A DNA stretch of 64,000 nt from contig OZ257137.1 in NCBI GenBank assembly GCA_965279115.1, positions 5,208,001 through 5,272,000 on the forward strand. The letters run 5' to 3'. Under the pieces are notes generated by a model, which ran no database searches, was not told the DNA's origin, and saw nothing but the letters and a program-made list of their open reading frames with translations. The stretch is from JAEUOS01 sp965279115. Its GTDB lineage: Bacteria; Pseudomonadota; Gammaproteobacteria; Burkholderiales; JAEUOS01. The translations under genes were made by a program, and so were the position numbers. Positions 1-8,833 of this stretch are shown piece after piece (positions within the stretch are counted from its first letter, which is position 1; each line of letters begins with the position of its first letter).

Positions 1-103
1 TCTGCTGGCGGTTGACAAGATTTTCCACCAGCCGGTGCCGCGAAAGCAGGCGTTGCACCTCGGTCAGGTGCTCGGAGAGGCGGTCGAAATTTGTGGATGG
101 CAT
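1..103 (-). CDS. mgtE: N-terminus of MgtE-like magnesium transporter (partial)
   Basis: The frame opens with ATG at 103 and runs off the left edge, so only about 34 residues are visible. They include LLSRHRLVENLVNRQ, which resembles the start of betaproteobacterial MgtE transporters, where an LVExLVHRQ-type segment precedes the MgtE N domain. MgtE proteins are inner-membrane magnesium channels gated by cytosolic N and CBS domains; none of those domains lies inside the window. The call rests on this short segment only. A GGAAAG-like ribosome site lies about 10 bases upstream of the start. Confidence 0.5.
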   Translation of the reverse strand, partial: MPSTNFDRLSEHLTEVQRLLSRHRLVENLVNRQQ

Positions 104-199
104 GGACTGCGGACTTTCCGGCGTGTGTCGCCGCGGGGTGGAAGGCAGGCTTGCAGGGGTTTGTGACAACGGCGTGAAAAGCGAAGGAGATGCAAGGCG

Positions 200-224
200 A
201 AAAAAAGCCGCCCGAAGGGGCGGC
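200..224 (-). terminator. Rho-independent terminator
   Basis: Read on the minus strand, a 7-bp GC stem (GCCGCCC paired with GGGCGGC, tetraloop) is followed directly by seven T residues. It sits about 50 bases after the stop of the small minus-strand gene at 274-543 and would end that transcript. Confidence 0.75.
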
Positions 225-273
225 GCGCCGAACGTCCCGGATGATGCGGCTGCCGAGTGGCCGGCCGCTGGCA

Positions 274-543
274 TCAAGCCTGGACCGCTTGCTCCATTTC
301 GCGCTGCGGCTTGGCGGCCACCACGCCGTTCCGCGCACCGATCCCGGAACGCAGGGCGAACAGCACGCGCCAGATCGTACCTTCGGAAAAGGAGGCGCCT
401 TTTTCGCCACGACCGCAGCGATAGGTCCAGCGCTCCCGCGTGTCGTCCCAGTGCGCGGTGATGGAACCTGTTTCGCAAGGCACACCATTTTCGCCGCCAC
501 ACAGGCAGGGCAGGTCGCTGGTGTCCATTGGTTTGGTTTGCAT
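274..543 (-). CDS. Small cysteine-containing hypothetical protein
   Basis: An 89-residue protein I do not recognise. ATG at 543 is preferred because GAGG lies eight bases before it; an upstream ATG at 549 and a TTG at 564 are also in frame. Cysteines at about 13, 15, 23 and 43 (CLC, PCE, RCG) suggest a small metal-binding or redox fold. A WDDTRERWTYRCG segment in the middle looks like a compact beta structure. It is transcribed alone and followed by a clear terminator, which supports a real gene. No signal peptide or membrane segment is visible. Confidence 0.5.
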   Translation of the reverse strand: MQTKPMDTSDLPCLCGGENGVPCETGSITAHWDDTRERWTYRCGRGEKGASFSEGTIWRVLFALRSGIGARNGVVAAKPQREMEQAVQA

Positions 544-879
544 GTTCATGTCCTCTGTCTTCAACTCTTGTTTCGCTTGCGATCTTGCAACTTTCGCGCC
601 GGCGCGTGCGGCACATTCATCTTGTATGGCAGCACAATTTTACCGCGGCGCAGCATGGCGCGTGCGAGTCCACGGCAAATTTCAAGGAGAACCGCCGCGG
701 TGCCTGCAATCAGTCGTTGCCGGCCGTTCAAATATTAATAAAAGAGATTAAGAAAACTATGCAAGTATCCGAATAAAAAAGGGAATTAATCACACGAAGT
801 GCGCCTGTGGCCGCATTGATGTTCTGGCGCGCACTCGAAATTCGCGCGCCTTTGCCGTTCGAAGCGAATTTTTGCGGTT
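544..879. other. Divergent intergenic region without a gene
   Basis: This stretch separates the small minus-strand gene from the rightward partner-switching operon. I find no convincing coding frame. Around 725-795 base composition becomes clearly AT-rich against a GC-rich background, typical of promoter DNA. The repeats at 880-906 continue this control region. Confidence 0.5.
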
Positions 880-906
880 TGTCACACGACTGTCGCATTT
901 TTGTCA
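880..906 (+). promoter_or_regulatory. Triple 11-bp-spaced TGTCA repeat (Pho-box-like)
   Basis: TGTCA (880-884), TGTCG (891-895) and TGTCA (902-906) are spaced exactly 11 bp apart, the periodicity of PhoB direct repeats. The array lies about 70 bp before the STAS gene start at 973. Two further TCA-containing copies nearby (910-914, 918-922) are out of phase. Binding by PhoB is inferred only from spacing and sequence. Confidence 0.5.
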
Positions 907-972
907 TATCGTCACGCGGTCATTTTTTTGACATGTGCAACGTTTAACTTCAGCGAACGATTAGGGTTCCCC

Positions 973-1317
973 ATGGCTATCGATTTCCAAGATGTGAATG
1001 AAAACCTGCGCCGCATCGTCATTTCGGAGCGTCTGGATGTCGCCGGCACGGACGCCATCTCCACCAAGTTCGCCGCTTTGGCAGCGGGTTCGGCCAAGCG
1101 TGTACTGGTCGACCTGACCGGCGTGACGTTCCTCGCCTCCATGGGCATCCGCGCGCTTGTCACCAACGCCAAGGCGCAGCATCAGCGGGGTGGGCGCATG
1201 GTTCTTTTCGTCGGCGCCAATTCCGGCGTCGCCAAGACGCTTGCCACCACCGGCATCGACGCGCTGATTCCCATGTTCACCGACGCCGCCGAAGCCGAAA
1301 AGGCCGTGCTGGCCTGA
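973..1317 (+). CDS. STAS-domain anti-sigma factor antagonist
   Basis: A 114-residue single-domain STAS protein of the SpoIIAA/RsbV type. ATG at 973 gives the usual family length. VLVDLTGVTFLASMGIRAL contains the loop serine (about Ser56) that such proteins have phosphorylated by their partner kinase. Unphosphorylated, it should bind and sequester the kinase encoded next. It is the first gene of a three-gene operon (gaps of 3 and 11 bp) that also encodes the kinase and a matching phosphatase. The upstream region holds the triple TGTCA array. Confidence 0.85.
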   Translation: MAIDFQDVNENLRRIVISERLDVAGTDAISTKFAALAAGSAKRVLVDLTGVTFLASMGIRALVTNAKAQHQRGGRMVLFVGANSGVAKTLATTGIDALIPMFTDAAEAEKAVLA

Positions 1318-1320
1318 GCC

Positions 1321-1764
1321 ATGATGGCGGACCCGGTAGCCGAGTGGACGGCGGAACTGGCGATTCGCGCGGACAGCGCGGAGTCCCGCCGCGCCTCGAA
1401 CTGGCTGCGTGCCACCGGAGAGGCGCATGGCGTGCCCGAGGATTGCCTGGCCCGCCTGGACCATTGCATGGATGAGGCGCTCGCCAACGTGTTCGCCCAC
1501 GGCGGCCCGGACGCGCGTGAATCCGACATCGCCATCTGCCTGGAAGTGCGCTGGGATGCCGGATTGAAGGTGGCCGCCGTCAACATCAGCGACTCGGGGG
1601 TCGCGTTCGACCCGACCAGCGTGCCGGCGGCGGCGCGACCGGGGTCGCTGGCCGAGGCCCAGCCTGGCGGGCTCGGCATACCCATGATGCGCAGCTATGC
1701 CGACCGTATTGGCTATACTCGTTCCGGGGAACGTAACCATCTTACGTTCATGGTGACCTGGTAA
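1321..1764 (+). CDS. RsbW-like anti-sigma factor / serine-protein kinase
   Basis: A 147-residue GHKL ATPase of the HATPase_c_2 type. Visible motifs are the N box DEALANVFAHG (about 51-61), the G1 box SDSGVAFDP (about 90-98) and the G2 box GGLGIPMM (about 116-123). Proteins of this family phosphorylate the STAS antagonist and bind an output partner, often a sigma factor. No sigma factor gene is nearby, so the output partner is unknown. The start lies 3 bp after the STAS stop, and the phosphatase gene follows 11 bp downstream. Confidence 0.85.
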   Translation: MMADPVAEWTAELAIRADSAESRRASNWLRATGEAHGVPEDCLARLDHCMDEALANVFAHGGPDARESDIAICLEVRWDAGLKVAAVNISDSGVAFDPTSVPAAARPGSLAEAQPGGLGIPMMRSYADRIGYTRSGERNHLTFMVTW

Positions 1765-1775
1765 CGGGAGACGTA

Positions 1776-3089
1776 GTGGACTTGAGCGCCTGCCGGCGTG
1801 TTCGTTTCAAGCGTGCGCCGAGTCGCCGCCTTGCTGAAGCCCTGACCGAACTGGAACGTCGCGCCCAAGGTGCCGAGCGGCGCGTGGCCAGCCTCGCGTG
1901 GATCACGCTGTTTCGCGGCGCCGAAGAAGCCGCGATCATGGAGGCCCTGAGCGAATGCGAGGTGCTGGTGCTGCCCGCCGGCACCGCCCTGCTCAAGCCG
2001 GGCGAGCCCAACGATACGGTCTATGTCCTGCTTTCCGGTCAGTTGGCGGCGATCCTGGACCCGGCGCTGCCGGCAGAGGCGGGCATTCCGATCCGCCCGG
2101 GCGAGAGTGTCGGCGAGCTCTCCGCGATAGACGGGCAGGCGGTTTCGGCGCTGGTCATCGCGCTGACCGACGCGCGCCTCCTGGTCTTGCCGCGCGATCT
2201 ATTCTGGCAGCGGCTCAACGTGATTCCCGCGGTGGCGCGCAACCTGCTGGCCGAACTCGCCAAGCGCATGCGTCGCAGCAACGAGGTCATGCTTGGTGTG
2301 CAACGCAAGCAGCTTGAGCTGGAGTTCCTGCGCCAGGAACTTGAAACCGCGCGGCAACTGCAGTCCTCCATGCTGCCGCTGCGCCGGCCGATGTTTCCCG
2401 ACCGCCAGGACATCGAGATCGCGGCGACCATGGAACCCGCCTCGGCGGTGGGCGGCGACCTGTTCGACGCGTTCTTCATCGATGACTCAACCCTGTTTTT
2501 CTGCATCGGCGACGTGTCGGGGCATGGCGTTCCGGCCGCGCTCTTCATGGCGCGCAGCATCGGCCTGTTGCGCATCGCCGCGATGAGTTCACGGCGCCCG
2601 GACCGGGTTCTGCAGCGCGTCAACGAGCAACTCTGCGCCGGCAACGACGCCAACATGTTCGTCACGCTGTTCTGCGGCGTGCTCGACGTGAACTCCGGCC
2701 GTCTGGTCTACACCAATGGCGGCCATTGCGCGCCGCTGCTGGTGAAAGGCGGGGAAGCCACGGTGCTGCCCATCCCGAAGGGGGCGCTGATCGGCGCCAT
2801 ACCGGGGTTGCGCTACGTGGCCAAGGAGATGGTGCTCCCGGCGGGTGCCACGCTGGTGTGTTTCACCGACGGCGTGTCCGAAGCCTGCAATGCCGCCGAG
2901 GAAGAGTTCTCCGAAGAGCGTCTGCGTGCCATGCTCGGCGCCTTGTCGGCCGACACGCCCGCGGAGATGCTCGATGCGGTGCGCGCCGCCGTGGCGCACT
3001 TCAGCGACAACGCCCCGCTGATGGACGACTGCACCCTTCTCGCCGTACGCCGGCCGATCGATACTCCGGTTCCGCCGCAGCCGGCCTGA
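1776..3089 (+). CDS. SpoIIE-type serine phosphatase with cNMP-binding domain
   Basis: A 437-residue protein starting with GTG at 1776 behind GGGAG. Residues about 43-150 form a cyclic-nucleotide-binding-like beta roll (FRGAEEAAI to VLPRDLFW). Residues 173-197 look like a coiled-coil linker (ELEFLRQELETARQLQSS). The rest is a PP2C/SpoIIE phosphatase with metal-binding aspartates in VGGDLFDAF (about 224), IGDVSGHG (about 245) and FTDGVSEA (about 362). It should dephosphorylate the STAS protein, with the N-terminal domain acting as a sensor. The ligand of the cNMP-like domain cannot be predicted from sequence alone. Confidence 0.85.
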   Translation: MDLSACRRVRFKRAPSRRLAEALTELERRAQGAERRVASLAWITLFRGAEEAAIMEALSECEVLVLPAGTALLKPGEPNDTVYVLLSGQLAAILDPALPAEAGIPIRPGESVGELSAIDGQAVSALVIALTDARLLVLPRDLFWQRLNVIPAVARNLLAELAKRMRRSNEVMLGVQRKQLELEFLRQELETARQLQSSMLPLRRPMFPDRQDIEIAATMEPASAVGGDLFDAFFIDDSTLFFCIGDVSGHGVPAALFMARSIGLLRIAAMSSRRPDRVLQRVNEQLCAGNDANMFVTLFCGVLDVNSGRLVYTNGGHCAPLLVKGGEATVLPIPKGALIGAIPGLRYVAKEMVLPAGATLVCFTDGVSEACNAAEEEFSEERLRAMLGALSADTPAEMLDAVRAAVAHFSDNAPLMDDCTLLAVRRPIDTPVPPQPA

Positions 3090-3129
3090 TCACGCACCGA
3101 TTTCCGTGGCCAGGACGCCGGATAGTGCC

Positions 3130-3145
3130 TGTCACGCGGCGTTAA
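3130..3145 (+). promoter_or_regulatory. TGTCA-N6-GTTAA element
   Basis: TGTCA at 3130-3134 is followed 11 bp later by GTTAA, a half-conserved Pho-like repeat. It lies about 120 bp before the TatT gene. The 13-mer GTGCCTGTCACGC covering it (3125-3137) recurs exactly at 8888-8900. Confidence 0.3.
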
Positions 3146-3252
3146 CACGACGTCGCTAACATTTAAGGTTTGGCTGGGACAGGGGATGCATTCGCAATAT
3201 GGTCGGTGACTTCGGCAAGAGCGATACAGGCATTGCTTTCCTGCGCATCGCG

Positions 3253-4119
3253 ATGCGCCTTGCGCTGGTGATGGTATTGGCCATGCTGTCGGCCTGCTCG
3301 GCGCGCCAGATCATTACCAACAGCGTGGCCGATGAACTTGCCGGGCAAGGGCAGGCGGCCGAGGAAGACCTGCAACTGGCGCGCGAGGCCAGTGCGTTCT
3401 ACCTGAAACTCTCCGAATCGGTGTTGCGGAACACGCCCGGCCATCTTCCCCTGGCCGAGGCGGTGGCGGGAGGATTCACCCAGTACGCCTACGCGTTTGT
3501 CGCCACCGACGCCGAACGCCTTGAACCAAGGGATGCCAAGGCGGCGCAACATCTGCGCGAACGTGCCGCGCGCTTGTACATGCGCGGCCACCAGCATGCC
3601 CGCCGCGCGCTGGAACAGCGCAAGCCCGGCTTGTTCAAGTCGCTTGTATCGCCTGACCGGACGCGCTGGCCCATCCTCGAGAAAAGCGAAGTGGGTGTCG
3701 CGTATTGGGCCGCGGCATCGCTCGGCGGCTACATCTCATTGTCCAAGGACAATCCCGATGCCGTCGCCGACTTGCCCGTCGCAGTGCGCCTGGCAACCAT
3801 CGCATGGGAACTTGATCCCGGGCACGGCGAGGGCGCGCTCGCAAGCCTGATGGGGACTTTCGAGGCCGCCCGGCCGGGCGGCACGCCCGTGCGCGCGGCC
3901 GCGTACTTCGACCAGGGCATCGCCGCCGGCGCCGGCAACAACGCGGGCGCATTCGTGGCCAAGGCCGAAGGCGTCGCGCTGCCTGCGCAGGACCGGCCTG
4001 CGTTCGAAGCCCTGTTGCGGCAGGCCCTGGGCGCCGCAAAGCTGCGTCGCGACCTGCAGAACGAAGTCATGCGCGAGCGGGCGCAATGGCTGCTCGACTC
4101 CGCCGGCGACCTGTTCTGA
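3253..4119 (+). CDS. TRAP transporter TatT-family lipoprotein
   Basis: A 288-residue lipoprotein counted from ATG 3253; an in-frame ATG at 3199 would add 18 residues before the signal peptide. The signal MRLALVMVLAMLSACS carries the lipobox LSAC, with Cys15 as the lipidation site. The rest is helical, TPR-like sequence matching the TatT component of TRAP systems (treponemal TP0956 is the reference), which forms a periplasmic hub for the substrate-binding subunit. It lies directly upstream of dctP and dctQM genes, which confirms the family assignment. Confidence 0.75.
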   Translation: MRLALVMVLAMLSACSARQIITNSVADELAGQGQAAEEDLQLAREASAFYLKLSESVLRNTPGHLPLAEAVAGGFTQYAYAFVATDAERLEPRDAKAAQHLRERAARLYMRGHQHARRALEQRKPGLFKSLVSPDRTRWPILEKSEVGVAYWAAASLGGYISLSKDNPDAVADLPVAVRLATIAWELDPGHGEGALASLMGTFEAARPGGTPVRAAAYFDQGIAAGAGNNAGAFVAKAEGVALPAQDRPAFEALLRQALGAAKLRRDLQNEVMRERAQWLLDSAGDLF

Positions 4120-4151
4120 AACTCCTTTCCACTCTATACGGGCCCCCGAAC

Positions 4152-5180
4152 ATGACCACGACCGGCAATGCGCTGGCTGCACGCAGGACCTTTCTTGGCG
4201 GCATGCTTGCGCTGGCCGCCGGGCACGCCCCGGCAGCGGAAAAGCAAATGCGGATCGGCAGCCTGGTGCCCAAGAATTCCCTCTATCATCGGCAACTGCT
4301 GGAAATCGGCGAGGTTTGGCGCAACGGCCAGGGCGCCGGCGCGAAGTACCTGGTGTTCACCGACGGCAGCCAGGGTGGTGAGGCGGAGCTGGCGCGGCGC
4401 ATGCGTATCGGGCAGTTGCAGGGCGCCCTGATCTCGGTGGTGGGCTTGCGCGAGATCGAACCTTCGATCGCGGCGATGCAAAACATGCCGCTGCTGTTCC
4501 GCAGTTGGGAGGAAGTGGATTTCGTGCGCGAGAAAATGCGCGCCTCGGTCGAGAAGAAGTTCCTCGACAAGGGCTTCGTGGTGCTCGCCTGGGGCGATGC
4601 GGGATGGGTGCGTTTTTTCTCCAGGGAAGCGGCGTTCCGGCCGGACGACTACAAGCGCATGAAGTTCTTTGCCTGGGGTTCCGAAGCCGAGCAGCAGAGC
4701 ATCATGAAGAGCCTGGGCTACACGCCGGTGCCGCTTGAAACCGCCGATATCCTGCCCGCCATCCAGACCGGCATGATCAGCGTGGTCCCGTCGACGCCGT
4801 ATTTCGCGCTCGCCAGCCAGATCTACAACACCGCCGGCAACATGCTCGAGATCAACTGGGCGCCGATCGTCGGCGCGATGGTGGTCACACGCAAGGCCTG
4901 GGACGAAATGGCGCCCGCCTTGCAGGAGGCGATGCGCGCGGCCGGCGAAAAGGCGGGTGTGCAACTGCGTGCCAAGGCGCGCCAGGAAGTCGACGAGGCG
5001 GTCGATGCGATGAAGAAGCGCGGCCTGGTGGTCAACCGTCCGAACGCTGAACAGATGCGCGAGTGGAACGAACTTGCCGAAAAGCTCTATCCGCGCATCC
5101 GCGGCACGATGGTCCCGGCCGACACCTTCGACGAGGTGATGGCGCACCTGAAGGCATATCGCGCCGGGCGGGGCCGCTAG
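4152..5180 (+). CDS. dctP: TRAP transporter substrate-binding protein, DctP family
   Basis: A 342-residue periplasmic protein. ATG at 4152 is followed by ARRTFLGGMLALAAGHAPAA, an export signal with a twin arginine, so Tat export is possible. The mature part has DctP-fold features: an opening beta strand (MRIGSLVPKNS), RMRIGQLQGALIS, and the late LETADILPAIQTGMI segment. It would capture an organic anion, class unknown, and deliver it to the fused DctQM subunit. It lies 32 bp after the TatT gene and 2 bp before dctQM. Confidence 0.8.
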   Translation: MTTTGNALAARRTFLGGMLALAAGHAPAAEKQMRIGSLVPKNSLYHRQLLEIGEVWRNGQGAGAKYLVFTDGSQGGEAELARRMRIGQLQGALISVVGLREIEPSIAAMQNMPLLFRSWEEVDFVREKMRASVEKKFLDKGFVVLAWGDAGWVRFFSREAAFRPDDYKRMKFFAWGSEAEQQSIMKSLGYTPVPLETADILPAIQTGMISVVPSTPYFALASQIYNTAGNMLEINWAPIVGAMVVTRKAWDEMAPALQEAMRAAGEKAGVQLRAKARQEVDEAVDAMKKRGLVVNRPNAEQMREWNELAEKLYPRIRGTMVPADTFDEVMAHLKAYRAGRGR

Positions 5181-5182
5181 CC

Positions 5183-7021
5183 TTGTCGTCTTCGGCAGAG
5201 GGGGCGCGGCGACTGGCGGGACGGCTCGACGAGACCATCGCGGGCGCCGCGCTGGTGCTGATGGCGGTGGTGCCGCTGCTGGAAATCGTCATGCGGCCCG
5301 CCTTCGGCAGGGGGGTCGACAACAGCGCGGTGCTGGTGCAGCACCTGGGGCTGGTGCTGGCCATGTTCGGCGCGGTGGCGGCGGAACGCCACGGCCACCT
5401 CACCACCCTGGGCAACGGCCTGGCCGGGCTGGGAGGCGCCGCCTTCCAGAACGCGCTGCAGGGGTTCGCCCGCGCTGGCGCGGCAGTGGTTTGCGGGCTG
5501 CTGTTGCAGGCGAGCATGCGCTTTGTCGCCAGCGAAATGCAGGCCGCGCACCCGCTGGCCTACGGTGTGCCGGTATGGTGGGTGCAGGCGGCGATGCCGG
5601 CGGGGTTTCTCCTGCTCGGCGCGCGCCTGGGCGCGCGCTGCGCGATGTCGTTGCCGGGGCAGGTGGTCTGCGCCCTTGCGTTTCCCGCCGCCGGTTTCGC
5701 GCTTGCGGCGGCGCTCGAGAGCAGCGCTTTGCCGTTGTGGCCGGCGGCGGCCTTCCTGCTGGCGCTGCTGCTGGCCGGTGCGCCGATCTTCGCGGTGCTG
5801 GGCGGGCTGGCGCTGGCGCTCTTCTGGAGCGAGGGACAACCGCTGGCCTCGGTGCCGCTCTCGCATTACCAGATCACCGTCAATCCCTCGTTGCCGGCGC
5901 TGCCGCTGTTCACCCTCGCCGGCCTGGTGTTCGCGCGCACCGGCGCCGCCGGGCGGCTGGGCGCGGTGTTCGTCGCATTGTTCGGTGGCGGCGTCACCGG
6001 TACCGTGGTGGCGGCCGCGGTGCTGTGCTCGTTTTTCACCGCTTTCACCGGCGGCAGTGGCGTCACCATCCTGGCGCTGGGCGGGCTGCTGCTGCCGCTG
6101 CTTGCCAATGCCGGCTATCCGGAGCGGCGCGGCATCGGGCTGGTCACCAGCGCCAGCGCGCTGGGGGTGCTGCTGGCGCCTTCGGTGCCGCTGATCATGT
6201 ATGCGGTGATCGCGCGGGTGCCGATCAACAGCATGTTCCTGGCCGGGGTGGTACCGGCGATGGTGATGGTGCTGTTCCTGCTGGTCGCCGGTGGCTTCCT
6301 GCGCCGCGGCGCGAATCCGGGCGCAGCGCCGGCCACCCGGCCGGATTTCAGCGCCGCGCTGCGCGCCGGCTGGAACGCCAAGTGGGAGATCCTGGCGCCG
6401 CTGGTGGCCATCGGGTCGCTGGTGAGCGGGCTGGCCACACCCACCGAGAGCGCGGCGCTGACCGCGGCCTATGCGGTGCTGACCCAGGCGTTCGCCCATC
6501 GCGAGCTTGATTGGCAGCGCCTGGGCAAGTGCCTGGCCGACTGCACCCAGGTGATCGGCGGCGTGATGCTGATCCTCGGCATGGCGCTCGGCCTGACCAA
6601 CTACCTGGTCGATGCAGGCATTCCCGACCTCGCGGTGGAATGGGTGCAACGCGTCATCCCGGACCGCCTGGTGTTCCTGCTCGCGCTGTGCGCCTTCCTG
6701 TTCGTGGCGGGAGCGCTGATGGAGATTTTCGCGGCCATCGTGGTGCTGGTGCCGCTCTTGCTGCCGGTGGCGAAAAGCTATGGCATCGACCCGGTGCACT
6801 TCGGCATCATTTTCCTGGCGGCGATGGAAATGGGCTTCCTGTGCCCGCCTGCCGGCATGAACATCTATTTCGCCTCGGCGATGTTCGGCAAGCCGGTGCG
6901 CTTCATCGCCATGGCGGTGCTGCCGGGACTATGCGCGATCTTCCTCGGCACGCTGGCCATCGCGCTGTGGCCGGCGCTGTCGACCTGGTTGCCCTCGCTA
7001 TTGCTTGGCCTCAAGCCCTAA
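5183..7021 (+). CDS. TRAP transporter fused permease DctQM
   Basis: About 612 residues with many hydrophobic helices. The first ~170 residues are the small DctQ-type four-helix subunit; from about 200 onward is the DctM permease, with motifs such as FTLAGLVFARTGAAGRLG, FTGGSGVTILALGGL and GFLCPPAGMNIYFAS. The fused Q/M arrangement is common. The start is uncertain: TTG at 5183 just after the dctP stop is the best-placed codon and no ATG lies at the N-terminus. It uses an ion gradient to move the substrate across the inner membrane. Confidence 0.8.
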   Translation: MSSSAEGARRLAGRLDETIAGAALVLMAVVPLLEIVMRPAFGRGVDNSAVLVQHLGLVLAMFGAVAAERHGHLTTLGNGLAGLGGAAFQNALQGFARAGAAVVCGLLLQASMRFVASEMQAAHPLAYGVPVWWVQAAMPAGFLLLGARLGARCAMSLPGQVVCALAFPAAGFALAAALESSALPLWPAAAFLLALLLAGAPIFAVLGGLALALFWSEGQPLASVPLSHYQITVNPSLPALPLFTLAGLVFARTGAAGRLGAVFVALFGGGVTGTVVAAAVLCSFFTAFTGGSGVTILALGGLLLPLLANAGYPERRGIGLVTSASALGVLLAPSVPLIMYAVIARVPINSMFLAGVVPAMVMVLFLLVAGGFLRRGANPGAAPATRPDFSAALRAGWNAKWEILAPLVAIGSLVSGLATPTESAALTAAYAVLTQAFAHRELDWQRLGKCLADCTQVIGGVMLILGMALGLTNYLVDAGIPDLAVEWVQRVIPDRLVFLLALCAFLFVAGALMEIFAAIVVLVPLLLPVAKSYGIDPVHFGIIFLAAMEMGFLCPPAGMNIYFASAMFGKPVRFIAMAVLPGLCAIFLGTLAIALWPALSTWLPSLLLGLKP

Positions 7022-7100
7022 TTGTGACCAGGGCATGCAGGCCCCGTGACGGGCGCCAGCGGAACCACGATCCGGTCCGCTGCGCCCGACAACGCGACCT

Positions 7101-8762
7101 TCAGGCCGCCTGCTTGCGGCGGCGTGCCACCGCGCCCACCAGCGCGAGCCCGGCCAGCATCAACGCATAGCTCTCGGGTTCCGGAACGGCGGCAACCCGG
7201 TAGGCAAGCACCATGGTGTCGTTCTGCAGGAGGGCGTCGTAGTCCTGCAACACCCCGTTGGCGCCCAGCAGCTTGCCGGTTTGCGACTGGAAGTCGTTGT
7301 CATTGCCGACGAACAGGAAATACTGGCCGCTGCCGTCGCCGATCGGTACCAGACCGAGCGCTTCCCACTTTTCGGAAAGCGTGTTCGCGTCGCCATTGTT
7401 GGCGGCAAGGTTGATGCCGAACTTCGCCAGGTCGCCCGCGGGAAGCGTCCCCAGCATGTTGAGGGCCTCCTTCCATTCGATGGCGGTGATGCTCGCGTTG
7501 AGCACGCCGCCTGTTGCGATCTTGCTTCCCTCGCCACCGAAGCTGCCGGCGATATTCGTCGCATTCGACAGGTCGGCCAGCAGCACCGACTTGAACACCG
7601 CCGAGTTGTTGTCGGCGCCGCGGCCGTTGCCGTCGCGCGACAGGATCAGCAGCTGGTGGTCGTTCAAGGCGATGATCGCGCTCTGCGCGGCCGTGCGATT
7701 CACCCCTGAGGCGTCGCCGTTGTCATCGACGCGCGGCAACTGGATGACGTACTCGCGCACCGGGGCCGAAGGCGTGTCGGTGGCGGAAACGTCGAACACC
7801 GCAAGACGGGTGTTGGAGCGGCCCTGGTTGCCGCTGCCGGAATCCTGGATGGTGGCGCTCTGCAACAAGGCGAACACCGTTTTTCCGTCCGGGCTTTGCG
7901 CGATGCCTTCCATTCCCTGGTTGATGCGCCGGCCGTTGCTGGGCGGGTCGGCGGCGAAGTTCACAGTGCCGAGCGGGGAATGCGGCACCAGCGCCTGCGG
8001 CAGTTGCAGTTGGCCGACCAGTTGCTTGTTGGCGTCGAAGCGGTAGATATAGGCGCCGTATTCGTCGCCCACCCAGCCGGTGCCGGCCTTGCCGGCGCGG
8101 TTGTCTAGGATCAGGCCCTCGGCGTCCAGCGTGAGGCGGTTGCTGAAGCTGCTGCTGCCGCTGGTAGTTGGGTTGGCATGCGTCGGCACGGTGGTGCCGA
8201 ACAGGTTTGTGGTACCCGTCGCGAGCAGGCCGGTGGTATAGACCGGCGCGGTCAGCGGGTTGTTGTCATGGTCGTAGGTGAAGCGTGTCGACCCGGTGAA
8301 GGTCATGGCGATCTGGTTTTGCGACGGTGCGGGCGCGGCGGCCGTATAGGGCGCGAAGGTGAAACTGAAAGTGTTGATGCGGGCCGCGTAGTTGGAGAAA
8401 GTAGTCCCGCTGTTGTAGCCGCGATCAGGCAGGAAGTTGAAGGTGCCGCTGTAGGTTCCGTTGCCGTTGTTGGTGAAACCGGTGATCTGCATGTCGGAGA
8501 TCGAACCCAGGGTTTCACCAGTAGCCGCGTCGATGCTGTTGCCCGCCACCCGCCCCACGCCCTGCAGGCCGAGATTTACAAACGTGGTTCCACCCAGGGT
8601 GACGCCACCTGCGGGCCAGGCGCCGGTATTGGCGGTCAACACATCGCGGTTCGACGACGTGTACTGGGCCGATGCCGCGCCGGACAGGGCCAGTGCAACC
8701 GCCAGGGCGATCGCTTTGAGTGCCGGCAGGCGGCACGACTGCATGTTGGGGCTTGTTTTCAC
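7101..8762 (-). CDS. Esterase-like/phytase-like PEP-CTERM protein
   Basis: A 553-residue exported protein. GTG at 8762 is chosen because GGAGAAG lies just before it; an ATG at 8744 also gives a full signal peptide (ALKAIALAVALALSGAASA). The body matches the phytase-like esterase family (Phytase-like, PF13449), with segments LPDRGYNSG, MEGIAQSPDGKTVFALLQS and ALNDHQLLILSRDGNGRG. The tail is a canonical PEP-CTERM signal (PEPESYALMLAGLALVG, then RRRK) for exosortase processing. It would act at or outside the outer membrane on phosphate or carboxyl esters; the substrate is not predictable. It converges on dctQM. Confidence 0.75.
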   Translation of the reverse strand: MKTSPNMQSCRLPALKAIALAVALALSGAASAQYTSSNRDVLTANTGAWPAGGVTLGGTTFVNLGLQGVGRVAGNSIDAATGETLGSISDMQITGFTNNGNGTYSGTFNFLPDRGYNSGTTFSNYAARINTFSFTFAPYTAAAPAPSQNQIAMTFTGSTRFTYDHDNNPLTAPVYTTGLLATGTTNLFGTTVPTHANPTTSGSSSFSNRLTLDAEGLILDNRAGKAGTGWVGDEYGAYIYRFDANKQLVGQLQLPQALVPHSPLGTVNFAADPPSNGRRINQGMEGIAQSPDGKTVFALLQSATIQDSGSGNQGRSNTRLAVFDVSATDTPSAPVREYVIQLPRVDDNGDASGVNRTAAQSAIIALNDHQLLILSRDGNGRGADNNSAVFKSVLLADLSNATNIAGSFGGEGSKIATGGVLNASITAIEWKEALNMLGTLPAGDLAKFGINLAANNGDANTLSEKWEALGLVPIGDGSGQYFLFVGNDNDFQSQTGKLLGANGVLQDYDALLQNDTMVLAYRVAAVPEPESYALMLAGLALVGAVARRRKQAA

Positions 8763-8833
8763 GACTTCTCCAGGAATTTGATGTGATGGGGCGAGCAAGC
8801 GTCGCCTGCTTCACATAGTGTGGTTGGCGAGTG

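Noticed and set aside
5177..6799. A 540-codon frame antisense to dctQM
   Set aside because: Its product is an Arg/His/Gln-rich sequence typical of reversed membrane-protein codons.
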